A stretch of 64,000 bases of DNA from Dyella subtropica (GTDB taxonomy: Bacteria; Pseudomonadota; Gammaproteobacteria; Xanthomonadales; Rhodanobacteraceae). Below the pieces are notes generated by a model that was not told the DNA's origin, did no database searches, and saw nothing but the letters and a program-made list of their open reading frames with translations. This document shows positions 16,527 to 26,600 of the stretch, piece after piece (the first letter of the stretch is position 1; each line of letters begins with the position of its first letter). The DNA lies in the NCBI RefSeq assembly GCF_026283965.1, contig NZ_JAPDPD010000006.1, positions 1 to 64,000 of the forward strand. Direction: 5' to 3'. The position numbers and the translations under genes are program-made.

Positions 16527-19022
16527 TCACATCATCCGTTCCGGATCCTTGATGTAAGTCCCCGAGAACTCCACCCGGATCCCGATGATGTCCGCTTTCA
16601 GCTTTCCGATGTCCACGGTGTCGGCGTCGCCCGTGGCCACCTTCGGTATCGAGAGGATCCAGTCGGCGTAGAGCGTGGGTTCGCTGTAGGACGTGCGGAA
16701 CGCCTCGGCGATGGCCGCGCGCACGCGCACCGCGTCGCCCGGCTGGTCGGCGGGCGTGCCGGCGAGGTCGTAACGGAAGGTGAGGTCCAACGGCGCGCCA
16801 TGGAAATGGAAGGCCTTGGATTCGCGGCCCACCAGTCGCCGGTCGTCGTACGCCCCTCCGGTCCGCACGGTGAACTCGACCACCCCGCGGCTGGGCCGCT
16901 TGCCCGGCGCCCATTCCACCCAGACGTGGATCTCCGTTACGCGTACGCGGCTGGTCAGGCCCCAGCTCGACATTGGGCTGTTCGCGGGGCTTAGCTGCAG
17001 GCCGATACGCTGGCCGTCAAGCAGCGCTTCGCGCAGCGCGGCCGGCACCGCGTACGCTGCGCGGCGATATTCCTGCGGCGCTGGCTTGAAGCTTTCCAGC
17101 GCGCGCGCCTGCATCTGCTTGAGGTCGGCGACGGCCTTGAGGTCGCCGGCCAGATCGGCGATGCCGCGATAGTCGTCGCGGGCGACGACGGTGTCGTCCA
17201 GCGCCCAGTAGCGCCACGCGGCGTCGAACTGGCGCAGCGCAACCATCAGCGAGCGCTGCATCGTGCGGTAGTTGCCCCACAGCATCACCATGGCCTGAGT
17301 CGACAGGACCTGCTGCTGCTTCAATCCGGCGATCTCGCGCGCGACGGCGTCGTGCTGCCGCGTGGCGATCTCTATTTGCAGCCGGTTGCGCGCAAGCTCC
17401 TGAATCAGCGGCGGCAGGGCGGCTTGCGCGGTGGTCAGGGCGCGGCCGTAGATCACCAGGATCTTGAGTTCCTTCAGGTACTCCTCCGCGCCGCCCACGC
17501 CTTCCTTGATGGCGGGGGCGAGCTGCGTCTCCACTTCGACCCACAACTGATCCCAATAGGCAGCGGCCGAAGGCGCGCCCTTCGCGTCGTCCGACAGGGC
17601 CTCGCGGCTGATGGCGGAGAGGTCACTGGCGAACCGGCCCGCATCGGCGATCTTGTCGGCGGCCGCCACGATGGCCAGGCACATCTTCACGATCTTCTCG
17701 ATGGCCTGGCCGACCTTGACCAGCTTCTTCATGATCTCGGCCAGCTTGGCCGCGGTGCTCGCCACATCCGCCGCCGCCTTGGCCGCACCGGCGGCGCCGC
17801 TGGCATTGCCTGCGAACATCGAGCCCACGCCGGACACGAAGGTGAACACCGCGCCGACGATCGCCCACGCCGCCTCGGCTTTCTTAGCGGCCTCCCACGC
17901 CGCCAGGCCGTCCTTGAACGCGGCTTCGGCACGGCGGACGTTCTTGCTCTGAGGCTCGATCGCGTCCTGTGCGCGCTTGACGTTGGCCGTCGCCAGGCGG
18001 AGGTTCTCGGCCAGCTGTGCGGCGACCAATTTTTGGAACGCGCCGGCATCGTCCTTCTCGCCCAGCACCCGCCGCGCCGCCTGCTTGCGCGCTTCCAGCT
18101 CGAAGGTTCGGTCGGCCAAGCGCGCGTAGCTGCCGGCGTAGGCCTGGAGGGTCGGCACATGTTCCCGCGCCAGGTCGCCAAAGAAGGACGCGCTCAGGTA
18201 CGGCACCTGATCAGGATGCAGACGCACGGGCTGCAGCAACTCATGCAGGTTCGCGCAGGCCAGCGCCAGCGGCTGCCATTCGATCCGGTTCGGCAGCAAG
18301 GCCAGCATCTGCTGCAGGCGCCCGCACAGCTCGAGAGCGAGTTCGCCCTTGCCCTGCGCGCCCAGTTCCTGCGCAGCCAGCAGCATCCGTTCCAGCAGTG
18401 GCTGGCAGGCGGCCATCGGCATCAGGGAGAAGTCCATCGGCAGCGTCGTGAACGGCAGCAGCTTTACTTCGTAGAGGCCCTCGTGTTGGAAATCCGAGAA
18501 GACCACCTGGGGCGTCAGTGGATCGGCGAGGTTGTCCGTCAGGCTAACCGTATGGGTGGTGCCGCCCTTATCCATCCAGTCCATCAGTCGCGTCAGTTGC
18601 CCCTTGCAACTGGCGGACGTCATCGTCCGCACATAGGCGCCGAGCAGGGTGAGGCTGCGTGACCGGTAGTGCAGCGTCGTGTTGGTCTCCAGCCGCCTGG
18701 CGACGACCACCACGCAATCGATCCATTGGCATTCGATGGGGCTGGCCGTCTCGTGCCGGGCGTCCACGGTGTCGGCGAACACCAGCAACCGATAATGGCT
18801 GTAGCTCGCTATCGCTGCTTCGTCCGCGCGGCGAATCACGTCCGCCAGGTTCACGTGCATCCCGGTCACGACCTGCCACCACTCACCTGGCCGGACCACG
18901 CGCTCGAGCGGCCCGGTCGGGCCGGCCTGGTCGATGATCGCGTCCCAGTCGGGACCGGCGGCTTGGAGCGTGTTGGAAGTCGCTGCCGATGTGTCCGGCG
19001 AGGTCGTGAAAATAGTTGCCAT
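16527..19022 (-). CDS. Putative alpha-helical pore-forming toxin-like protein
   Basis: This 831-residue protein has no signal peptide. Residues 1-230 are mixed. Residues 230-630 are almost wholly helical with long amphipathic stretches (AARRVLGEKDD..., NVRRAEAAFKDGLAAWEAAKKAE). In the middle is a small-residue hydrophobic hairpin, AIVGAVFTFVSGVGSMFAG (about 384-402), followed by Ala/Lys helices and KIVKMCLAIVAAADKI. A beta-rich C-terminal part (about 690-831) contains VRVTEIHVWVEW and LDLTFRYDLAG. This plan resembles alpha pore-forming toxins (Hbl/XaxA/MakA-like) with a membrane-inserting tongue. I recognise no named family, so the function is inferred. AGGGGGCGG precedes the ATG. It stands alone as a monocistron. 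Confidence 0.55.
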   Translation of the reverse strand: MATIFTTSPDTSAATSNTLQAAGPDWDAIIDQAGPTGPLERVVRPGEWWQVVTGMHVNLADVIRRADEAAIASYSHYRLLVFADTVDARHETASPIECQWIDCVVVVARRLETNTTLHYRSRSLTLLGAYVRTMTSASCKGQLTRLMDWMDKGGTTHTVSLTDNLADPLTPQVVFSDFQHEGLYEVKLLPFTTLPMDFSLMPMAACQPLLERMLLAAQELGAQGKGELALELCGRLQQMLALLPNRIEWQPLALACANLHELLQPVRLHPDQVPYLSASFFGDLAREHVPTLQAYAGSYARLADRTFELEARKQAARRVLGEKDDAGAFQKLVAAQLAENLRLATANVKRAQDAIEPQSKNVRRAEAAFKDGLAAWEAAKKAEAAWAIVGAVFTFVSGVGSMFAGNASGAAGAAKAAADVASTAAKLAEIMKKLVKVGQAIEKIVKMCLAIVAAADKIADAGRFASDLSAISREALSDDAKGAPSAAAYWDQLWVEVETQLAPAIKEGVGGAEEYLKELKILVIYGRALTTAQAALPPLIQELARNRLQIEIATRQHDAVAREIAGLKQQQVLSTQAMVMLWGNYRTMQRSLMVALRQFDAAWRYWALDDTVVARDDYRGIADLAGDLKAVADLKQMQARALESFKPAPQEYRRAAYAVPAALREALLDGQRIGLQLSPANSPMSSWGLTSRVRVTEIHVWVEWAPGKRPSRGVVEFTVRTGGAYDDRRLVGRESKAFHFHGAPLDLTFRYDLAGTPADQPGDAVRVRAAIAEAFRTSYSEPTLYADWILSIPKVATGDADTVDIGKLKADIIGIRVEFSGTYIKDPERMM

Positions 19023-19213
19023 GCTTACCGCCCCCTGATTGGTCCTTCGCGAGATATCGGTGTTACGGCAGCGGATGCCAGGCCGGAGTGCATTCCGGAA
19101 TGGAGGCCGCAAGCTGGGCGAGTATAGGCGGCTGCCGGCGTGCGGCCAGCTAGCTGCGCTGCTGTGTCGTTGGCCCATGACGTGGTCTTTCATCAGCCAA
19201 CTGCACAAGCGTT

Positions 19214-20611
19214 TCAGCATTGAGGACTGATTGGGCTCACACTTTTGACGAGCCTGCTCTTGCCGAGTCCGCATACGTGGTACAGCACAGCAAGCAATAC
19301 GAGCCAGAGCGGACCGACCAGCAAGGCGACGCGCGTGTCCGGGAAATACGCCATCAATCCGATAACCAGCAACAGAAACGCCAGTGCCAGCCATGAGGCA
19401 TAGGGATAAAACGGCATGCGGAAGACCAGCCGCTGACCTTCGGCCTCGCTCAGGCATCGCCGAAATTTCATCTGCGTGATCAGTATCACGGCCCAGGTCC
19501 AGATGGCACCGAAGGTCGCGATCGAAGTCACCCAGACAAAAACTTTCGCCGGTACCAGATAGTTGAGCAGCACGCCGAACAACAACGTGACGATGGATAC
19601 CTGAATCGCCCGATGCGGTATACCGCCTCGCGAAGTCGCCGCGAACATGCGCGGCGCCTGGCCTTGTTGAGCAAGGTTGTAGAGCATGCGGCCGGTGCTG
19701 TAGATGCCGCCATTGCACGATGACAGCGCGGCGGTGAGCACCACGAAGTTGATGATGCCCGCGGCCGATTTGATGCCCAGACGCTCGAATGTCATCACAA
19801 AGGGGCTGCCGTGCGTGCCAAGTTCGTTCCAGGGATAAATCGACAGGATCACGAATAGCGCGCCGACATAGAAAATCAGAATGCGCCAAAACACCGAGTT
19901 GATCGCGTCGGGAATCGACTTGTTCGGATTGTCCGCCTCGCCGGCGGTGAGGCCGATCATCTTTACGCCGAGATAAGCGAACATCACCATCTGCAACGCC
20001 ATCAACATGCCTTGGGCGCCATTAGGCAAGAAACCGCCGTGCGTCCACAGATGGCTGATGCCCGTCGCCACCCCGTGATTGCCCAGGCCGAACACGATCA
20101 TGGCGCTGCCACCCACGATCATCAGCACAATGGTCACTACCTTGATCATGGCGAACCAGAACTCGAACTCGCCGTAGGCTTTGACGGTGGCCAAATTGAC
20201 CGCGCCCATCGCCGCTAGCGCCGCCAGCGCCCAGATCCACTGCGGCACATCCGGAAACCAGATGCCCATATAGATGCCGACCGCGGTGATTTCCGCTACG
20301 CAGGTCACCAGCCACATGAACCAGTAGTTCCAACCGGTCAGGTAACCAGGCAGCGGACCGAGGTAATCCTGCGCATAGCGGCTGAAGGAGCCGGCTACCG
20401 GGTTATGCACGGCCATTTCGCCGAGCGCGCGCATGATGATGAAGATCGCCAGGCCGCCCATGATGTAAGAAAGAAGAATCGCCGGCCCAGCGAGCTTGAT
20501 CGCGTTGGCCGAGCCCAGGAACAGGCCCACGCCGATGGCCGAACCCAAAGCCATGAGGCGAATGTGGCGTTCTTGCAGGCCGCGCTTCAATTCTTGTTCG
20601 TTCGTGTGCAT
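19214..20611 (-). CDS. Amino-acid permease, APC superfamily
   Basis: This 465-residue inner-membrane protein has about 12 hydrophobic segments. The N-terminus LKRGLQERHIRLMALGSAIGVGLFLGSA is the family's first-helix signature (GSAIGxGLF). The sequence around GEADNPNKSIPDAIN and FWRILIFYVGALFVI is also characteristic of the proton-coupled AAT group (ProY, CycA, GabP-like). It probably imports an amino acid; the specificity cannot be read. The hairpin at 20658-20734 lies just upstream of the start. Confidence 0.9.
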   Translation of the reverse strand: MHTNEQELKRGLQERHIRLMALGSAIGVGLFLGSANAIKLAGPAILLSYIMGGLAIFIIMRALGEMAVHNPVAGSFSRYAQDYLGPLPGYLTGWNYWFMWLVTCVAEITAVGIYMGIWFPDVPQWIWALAALAAMGAVNLATVKAYGEFEFWFAMIKVVTIVLMIVGGSAMIVFGLGNHGVATGISHLWTHGGFLPNGAQGMLMALQMVMFAYLGVKMIGLTAGEADNPNKSIPDAINSVFWRILIFYVGALFVILSIYPWNELGTHGSPFVMTFERLGIKSAAGIINFVVLTAALSSCNGGIYSTGRMLYNLAQQGQAPRMFAATSRGGIPHRAIQVSIVTLLFGVLLNYLVPAKVFVWVTSIATFGAIWTWAVILITQMKFRRCLSEAEGQRLVFRMPFYPYASWLALAFLLLVIGLMAYFPDTRVALLVGPLWLVLLAVLYHVCGLGKSRLVKSVSPISPQC

Positions 20612-20657
20612 GGTTGTCCCGATACGAATGGCGTAGTTGGTTTGTTCGTGAGTGCCC

Positions 20658-20734
20658 AGGGATGCTCTGATCTATTCAACGCAGGCGTCACCGCTGTGTC
20701 GGCTCGCCTGCGTTGAATAGATCAGAGCATCCCT
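20658..20734. repeat. 30-bp inverted repeat built from the 31-bp element
   Basis: Positions 20658-20687 and 20705-20734 are perfect 30-base reverse complements around a 17-base loop. Each arm equals the element at 210-240. It lies about 50 bases upstream of the permease start, so it may affect that promoter or be an insertion relic. Confidence 0.85.
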
Positions 20735-20795
20735 AGCCATGGGTTCGGCCCACCGGACCACAGGGGGCCTTATGCGGAAAGGCTCAAGCTGCCGG

Positions 20796-20990
20796 TTAAA
20801 CCAGCTGGATCAGAGCATCCCTAGTGTATTCGAGCTGAGCCGAGCGATGGGCCGCAGGCTTGGCTACACCATGGCACTTGATACCTCGCCCCTTGAGCCA
20901 TCGCACATCGGCCGCGATGTCATGGGTCATCAAGGCCGTCACGTTGGTTTCAGTTCTGAACACGGCTTTTGGGATAGGTGTGCGGGAGGC
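20796..20990 (-). pseudogene. Possible VOC/glyoxalase-family 3' remnant
   Basis: The last 65 codons of an open frame read PIPKAVFRTETNVTALMTHDIAADVRWLKGRGIKCHGVAKP in part, which resembles the C-terminal half of VOC/glyoxalase-like proteins (xxxFxTxDIxADVxxLKxRGIxF). No N-terminal half or good start is present, and the upstream frame runs into the glycosidase-like gene on another frame. Its 3' end contains a 17-base part of the dispersed repeat (20808-20824). The rest of the 20612-21033 gap contains only the repeats. Confidence 0.3.
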
Positions 20991-21033
20991 GGCGACATGA
21001 GTTCTAAGCGTGGTTGAGCGCTGCCAGCCATAC

Positions 21034-22416
21034 TCAGTCATCATCCGTTTTCGCTCGGCCAGGACGCTCAGGTGGTCTTGCCGCAGCAGGTCGCTCCAAG
21101 GCGTTCCCAGTCGTTGGTTCAACCGCCCCCGTCCCGTTATCCGCGTCTTCCGGCAATTGCGCGGGATCGTAATGATTGTGGGGATTCCATAGCATCCAGC
21201 CGTCGGTGCCTTCGGCTTCGGCGGCATCGACCTGGAGGCGAATTTCTTCCGCGCCGAAGACACGATGATCGAACGCATAGTCGGGAAATGCCTGCAGCCA
21301 GGGCCTGAATCGTGTGCTTGGCAACCCGCTACGCGCCACAGCATTCGCCAGGGAGCGTCGGACAATGTCGCCGGGTGTAGCGGTCGGATGAGGGTAGTCC
21401 GGTATGCCCCAGGTAAAGCCTGACGGGTAGAGCATCGGTGACAGATAGTCGACGGACGTACTGATTAGCTCCAGCTGCTGTCCGATCGCTGTGTCATTTG
21501 TGTTCCAGCAGACATAGCCAAAAATATCCGCCGCGACGAAAACGTTGTACGGGGCGAGGCGAGATTGCGCAGCCCGCAGAAACCCGTCGATCGCCTGCGT
21601 ACGGCTGGCTTCCGTACTGGGGTGCATGAAACGCAGCCCTTGTGCGTCAGGAAAGCGGACATAGTCGAACTGGATTTCGTCGAAGCCCAATTGGGCTGCT
21701 TCCTCGGCAAGGGCGATATTGTGGTTCTGCGCATCACTGGAGAACGGATCGATCCATTGCAGGTGCTCACGGTCTCGCCAGAGCGAACCGTTCGTGGTGT
21801 GCACGGCCCATTGAGGATGGGCACTGGCGAGTGGATCGTCTTTGAAGACGACGATGCGGCCGATCAAGTAGAAGCCCCGGCGATGCAGGTTCGATAGCAG
21901 TTCGGCGAAATCGGTTAAATGCGGCGCTTTCACGGCGTGCCCGGTAGCGCCATCGCTGTCGCGCGCCTTGCTCTGGTAGGGAGTGACGCCACGATCCCCC
22001 TTTACGTCGATCACCAGCGCGTTGATGCCGTTAGTCACCTGAAGTTGCACAGCGGCCTCACGAAGCGCAGCGTTCGTTATGCCAAATGCAGAGAGGTAAA
22101 CCGCCTTGGGCCGAAATGGCGTCAACTCCAGATGCAGTTGCGCATCACCGTTCGGCGCCACATCGACTTTGCTGCGCAGATAGCCCGGAGCACGGGCAGA
22201 AACGCTATCAACGGAACCGCTGTAAACGAATGCGCCACCCGCATCAACCGGCAGCACCTGTCCGTTGATGGTGACGATCGCTCCGGGCACGGGGCGTTGG
22301 GTAAGTTCGTCGATGACAACGCCGCGGACTTCATGCGATTCCTCTGCACGCACCCAAGCGCTCATGGTCGCTGCCCATGCCACCGCGCAGATCGCTAAGC
22401 GCCAGGCTGCCGTCAT
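21034..22416 (-). CDS. Putative glycoside hydrolase (DUF4015), PgaB C-domain-like
   Basis: This 460-residue exported protein has a signal peptide (hydrophobic stretch to about AWVRA, residue 24). A carboxypeptidase-regulatory-like beta domain follows (VRGVVIDELTQRPVPGAIVTI). A TIM-barrel-type domain comes next (KAVYLSAFGITN, ALVIDVKGDRG, FDEIQFDYVRFPD, YVCWNTNDTAIGQ, YLSPMLYPSGF). That domain is DUF4015-like, related to the glycosidase half of PgaB. The first ATG overlaps the deacetylase stop by 4 bases (22413-22416), so the two are translationally coupled. Probable role: cleavage or modification of a secreted, partly deacetylated polysaccharide. The C-terminus is a proline-rich charged tail. 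Confidence 0.75.
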   Translation of the reverse strand: MTAAWRLAICAVAWAATMSAWVRAEESHEVRGVVIDELTQRPVPGAIVTINGQVLPVDAGGAFVYSGSVDSVSARAPGYLRSKVDVAPNGDAQLHLELTPFRPKAVYLSAFGITNAALREAAVQLQVTNGINALVIDVKGDRGVTPYQSKARDSDGATGHAVKAPHLTDFAELLSNLHRRGFYLIGRIVVFKDDPLASAHPQWAVHTTNGSLWRDREHLQWIDPFSSDAQNHNIALAEEAAQLGFDEIQFDYVRFPDAQGLRFMHPSTEASRTQAIDGFLRAAQSRLAPYNVFVAADIFGYVCWNTNDTAIGQQLELISTSVDYLSPMLYPSGFTWGIPDYPHPTATPGDIVRRSLANAVARSGLPSTRFRPWLQAFPDYAFDHRVFGAEEIRLQVDAAEAEGTDGWMLWNPHNHYDPAQLPEDADNGTGAVEPTTGNALERPAAARPPERPGRAKTDDD

Positions 22417-23261
22417 GGTAGAGGACCGCCAGACGCCTGATTCCGAGGCTGCGGTTCGCCAAGGCGACGCGCCAGTCGGTCGGGCGTATCTTCGTCAAGG
22501 ATGAGATAGCGCGGCAGCGCCAACATCGCATCATCGCGGCGCACCGCGCGTGCAACCAGGGTGAAGCCCGCACGGTAGTTGGCCTGCGCAGCGAGTGCCG
22601 TCAATTCGTCGTCGTAGATACCAAATGGCCAGGCCAGCATGTCCACCGGTTCGCCCAGCTCTTGCTCGATCCGCTCGCGTGAACGAGTCAATTGCGCCAA
22701 CACGAACCGCCGAAACTCAGTTGGGGCCAGACGCCGACGTTCGGTCTTGAAATTCGGATGCCACCACGTATGCGACTGCACGTCGAACAGCCCGGTATGG
22801 CGCAGCGCACGCAGCTGATCCCAGGTCAGGGCATAGGAGGCATTCGAAATGGCCGAGGGGTAGATGAATAGCGTGACGGGTATGTTCTCGCGCTTTGCGA
22901 TCGGCAGCAGGATCTCGTGCACAGAGCGATGGCCGTCGTCGGCCGTCAGCACAACAGTCTTGGGTGGCAAGGTGGCAGAGGGATCGCTGCGCCAGCGTAT
23001 GACGTCGCGCAGTGGCGTGAATTGGAAACCATGATCGCGCAGGAATTTGAGTTGCGCTTCGAAACGCTCGGTGCGCACCGTCATGGAGTCAACCGGCGTG
23101 GCTGCGAACCGGTGATAGACAAGAATGACAACCTTAGGGCTCGCCGTCTGAACGGGTTGCGCAGCCCCGAGATTTAAGAGGGTATACGCGAGGCAAAGAA
23201 ATATCCCGGCGATCAAATCAGGTAATCGCCTGCCCAGACGCCATGAAGATGAGGTTGGCAT
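22413..23261 (-). CDS. Polysaccharide deacetylase, CE4 family
   Basis: This 282-residue protein has an N-terminal signal or anchor (LIAGIFLCLAYTLLNLGAA). The catalytic domain opens VVILVYHRF. The metal-site motif TADDG is a variant of TFDDG, and SHTWWHPN supplies the two histidines. AWPFGIYDDE follows. All three metal ligands are therefore retained. It would remove acetyl groups from poly-N-acetylglucosamine or a similar polymer in the periplasm. It is the first gene of an operon with the glycosidase-like gene, the two halves that PgaB carries in one chain. Confidence 0.85.
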   Translation of the reverse strand: MPTSSSWRLGRRLPDLIAGIFLCLAYTLLNLGAAQPVQTASPKVVILVYHRFAATPVDSMTVRTERFEAQLKFLRDHGFQFTPLRDVIRWRSDPSATLPPKTVVLTADDGHRSVHEILLPIAKRENIPVTLFIYPSAISNASYALTWDQLRALRHTGLFDVQSHTWWHPNFKTERRRLAPTEFRRFVLAQLTRSRERIEQELGEPVDMLAWPFGIYDDELTALAAQANYRAGFTLVARAVRRDDAMLALPRYLILDEDTPDRLARRLGEPQPRNQASGGPLP

Positions 23262-23648
23262 GGACGAAAGGACTATTCGTGGTTGTTGAAATCCACCGTT
23301 CTGTATCGGACGCCGTGCAAGCCTGATCAGACTTGCCGTGGAACTCTATGACCGAAGCGAGTTGCGGAGCGCATCGCGAATGACCGGGGCCCGTGCAACA
23401 AGCGATCCCCGCCACTCCAGCATCCTGTCCGACAATCGACAGCTCCGTCCGCCCGGCGTCGATAGCCACGACCCGGCCCGTCGACATTAGCGTTGGGGCG
23501 AATACGGAAAATTCAATAGGGGATGGCGAGCTGCTGGCCCGGCATAGCTTCCACGTTCATCGGATAAGCCGACAAGGAGAGAGGAGGGTCACAATAAATA
23601 ATTCCATAGCTCGTACCATGCGGTCCAAATTCTGGAGCGAGCCATAGC
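23262..23648. other. Divergent intergenic region before the NRPS
   Basis: This 387-base region separates the deacetylase operon (minus) from the NRPS (plus). An AT-rich stretch (ACAATAAATAATTCC, about 23591-23605) follows AAGGAGAGAGGAGGG and probably belongs to the NRPS promoter or leader. No small gene, MbtH-like or otherwise, and no clear operator is visible. Confidence 0.4.
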
Positions 23649-26600
23649 ATGTCATTAGAAGATAGGAATGAATGGTTGTTGCAGGGTATGAATATCCACC
23701 CTCTTTCAAGTCCGCAACTGGACATCTACCACGACCAATTGCTGAAGGGCGGCGCTCCGACCTATAACATCGGTGGATATCTAGATTTCTTTGGTGCGTT
23801 GAATGCCGAAAATTTTGAAAAGGCGTTTAATTTTGTCATTAAAATGCACGACTCTCTCAGAATCAGGCTGGTAGAGAGAGGGGGCGAAGTTCCTGGGCAA
23901 TATATCGCGCAAGAAGTCTGGAGTTCGCTGCCATTTTTTGACTTTTCCGGTCGCGCGGCACCGCACGATGATGCGCAAACGTGGATTCGCGAAAATATCA
24001 ACACCCCATTTGATCTGATAGGGCGCCCGCTTTTTCGATGCGCTCTGATAAAGCTTGCCAAAGATCGCTTTTATTGGTTCATTTGCGCTCACCACCTGGC
24101 CGCAGATGGTTGGTCGATGGATACGATCTTCCAATCTTTCGCAAAAATATATAGCGCCATGGAAAGGCAGGAAGAGCCTGGCCTTGAGGCGCCATCCTAT
24201 ACTAGGTTCATTGAGTCGGATAAAAGTTACCTAAAATCCAAGCAATTCGATAAAGACAGGAAGTATTGGCTTGGGAAATATAGTGATATCCCCGACCCGC
24301 TTCTGTCTCCACGGCATCAAGATCATTTAATAAACCAAGCGGCAGCCAGTGGCGAATGTCGATGGAGGCTTTCGCCTGCTTTGGATAAAAACATAAACGC
24401 GCTGGCCGCCAAGCATGAGTCGACACGATTCCAGGTCATGCTTGGCGTTCTTTATGCATTTTTCTTAAGGCTTGAGCAGCGCGATGAACTGACCATCGGG
24501 CTATCCGTACTGAACCGAAAGGATGCCGATTTCAGAAAAACATCCGGAATGTTCACGAACGTTGTGCCGATGAGGCTGCCATTCGATGCGAACGGATCTT
24601 TCATCGATCTGCTCAAGTTGATCGCTCCTTCGCTAAGACAGGACTATCGACACCAGCGATTTCCGATTGGCGAATTGAATAAGAGTCTCGGCTTATTCAA
24701 AAGCCATCGATCCCAGATTTATGACCTATCCATATCGTACGAAAACGGCGGGGGCGCATTGATCTTTGGGGACACCTCTGCTTTCGGTGTGAAGTGTACC
24801 AACGACTACGAGAGCACGCCCTTAAGGTTGTGCATCAGAGATGACCTGCATCGTAAAGAGACGACGATGTATTTCATCTTCAGCCGATCCTATTTCAATG
24901 ATGAGGAGATCAAGGAGCTTCAGGACCGATTTACCTGTTTCACGGATGCGTTGTTGTCGAACCCGCACTGCCCGCTTGCGTCGCTGTCGATCGTCACCGC
25001 CAAGGAGATGGAACATTTCGCGTCCTGGAATGCAACCAACGTTGCCTTCCCTAGCGACACGTGCATCCACGAACTATTTCAGCGCCAGGTGGAGCAGCGA
25101 CCGAACGCCGTAGCCGTTCTACAAGGTCGTGCATCGCTTACGTATTCCGAGCTCAACGCCCGAGCCAATCGTTTGGCTCATCACCTGATAGCGCTTGGAG
25201 TGCGCCCCGACGACCGCGTTGCCCTATGTGTCGAGCGCAGCCCGTCCATGATCGTTGGCTTGCTGGCCATCCTCAAGGCCGGCGGCGCCTATGTGCCGAT
25301 GGATCCGGCTTATCCCGCCGAGCGCCTGACCTATGTGCTGCAGGATGCGCAACCTGCGCTCTTGCTGGCCGACAGGTCCGGTCGACTGGCTTTGGGGGCA
25401 CTGTCCGCGCCACCGGCAACGCTTGATCTCGATAACGCCTCCTCGGAGTGGGCGGAATTACCTGCTCACAATCCTCGGGTCGGCGATCTGTGTTCGCAGC
25501 ATCTCGCTTACGTTATCTACACTTCCGGCTCGACCGGACAGCCCAAGGGGGTGATGGTCGAGCATCGCAACGTCTGCCATCAGGTCGTCGCGCTACAGCA
25601 GGCATTTCGCCTGCGTGCCGAAGATCGCTTGCTGCAGTTTGCGTCGCTGGCGTTCGACATGTCGGTGGAGGAGGTCTTTCCCGCTTTGCTCACTGGCGCC
25701 ACGCTCGTGCTGCGAACCGACGAGTGGCTGAGCTCGCCTTCCGCGTTCGTCGCGTTCTGCGCCGAGCACCAACTGACGTCGCTCAATCTTCCCAGCACGT
25801 TCTGGGCCCAGCTGGCATTGGCGCAGCCCGAGCTTGAACTCCCACTCACGTTACGCCAGGTGAGCGTCGGAGGCGATGCGATGAGCCTATCGGCGGTCTC
25901 CGCGTGGCTAAGCCGAACCGGCCATCGACCTCAGCTCTTCAATGCTTATGGCCCCACGGAGGCGACCGTCAACGCGACCTTGCTACATGTAGAGCGGGCG
26001 CTTCAGGCGTCGTCGATCGGTCATCCGATCTCGAACACGCAGATTTACCTGCTCGACGCTCACCGCCAGCCGGTCCCGATCGGGGCTGTTGGCGAGTTGT
26101 ATATCGGCGGTGCCGGTGTGGCCCGTGGCTACCTCAACCGCCCCGAGCTGACGGCTGAGCGTTTCCTGGTCGACCCCTTCTCCTCCAGCCCAGACGCACG
26201 CATGTATCGCACCGGCGACCTCGCTCGCTATCTGCCGGATGGCCATATCGAGTTCCTCGGCCGCAACGACAACCAGGTCAAGATCCGCGGCTTTCGCATC
26301 GAGCTCGGCGAGATCGAGGCCCGCCTCGCGAATCATCCCGCTGTAGGCGAGACCGTGGTGCTCGCCTTGGGCGAAGGACACGACAGGCGCCTGGTGGCCT
26401 ACGTGGTTGCACAGCCCGATGCTGCCGGCGATTCATCGCTCGTCGGCGCCTGGCGCACCTATTTGTCCGCCGAGCTGCCGGACTACATGGTTCCTGCTGC
26501 CTTTGTCCGCCTCGATGCCTTTCCGCTTACCCCCAATGGCAAGCTGGATCGCAAGGCGCTGCCTGTTCCGGATGATCAGGCGTTTGCCCGCCGCAGCTAC

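Noticed and set aside
17352-18662. 436-codon plus-strand frame within the large toxin-like gene
   Set aside because: Low-complexity His/Arg/Gln-rich composition is typical of a shadow frame; the minus-strand gene has a good start and consistent codon use.
19023-19889. N-terminal extension of the toxin-like gene to 19889
   Set aside because: The extension lies opposite the permease gene and lacks homology; AGGGGGCGG before the ATG at 19022 marks the true start.
20658-20734. CRISPR array or riboswitch
   Set aside because: Only two arms in inverse orientation and no spacer pattern; it is an inverted repeat shared with 210-240.
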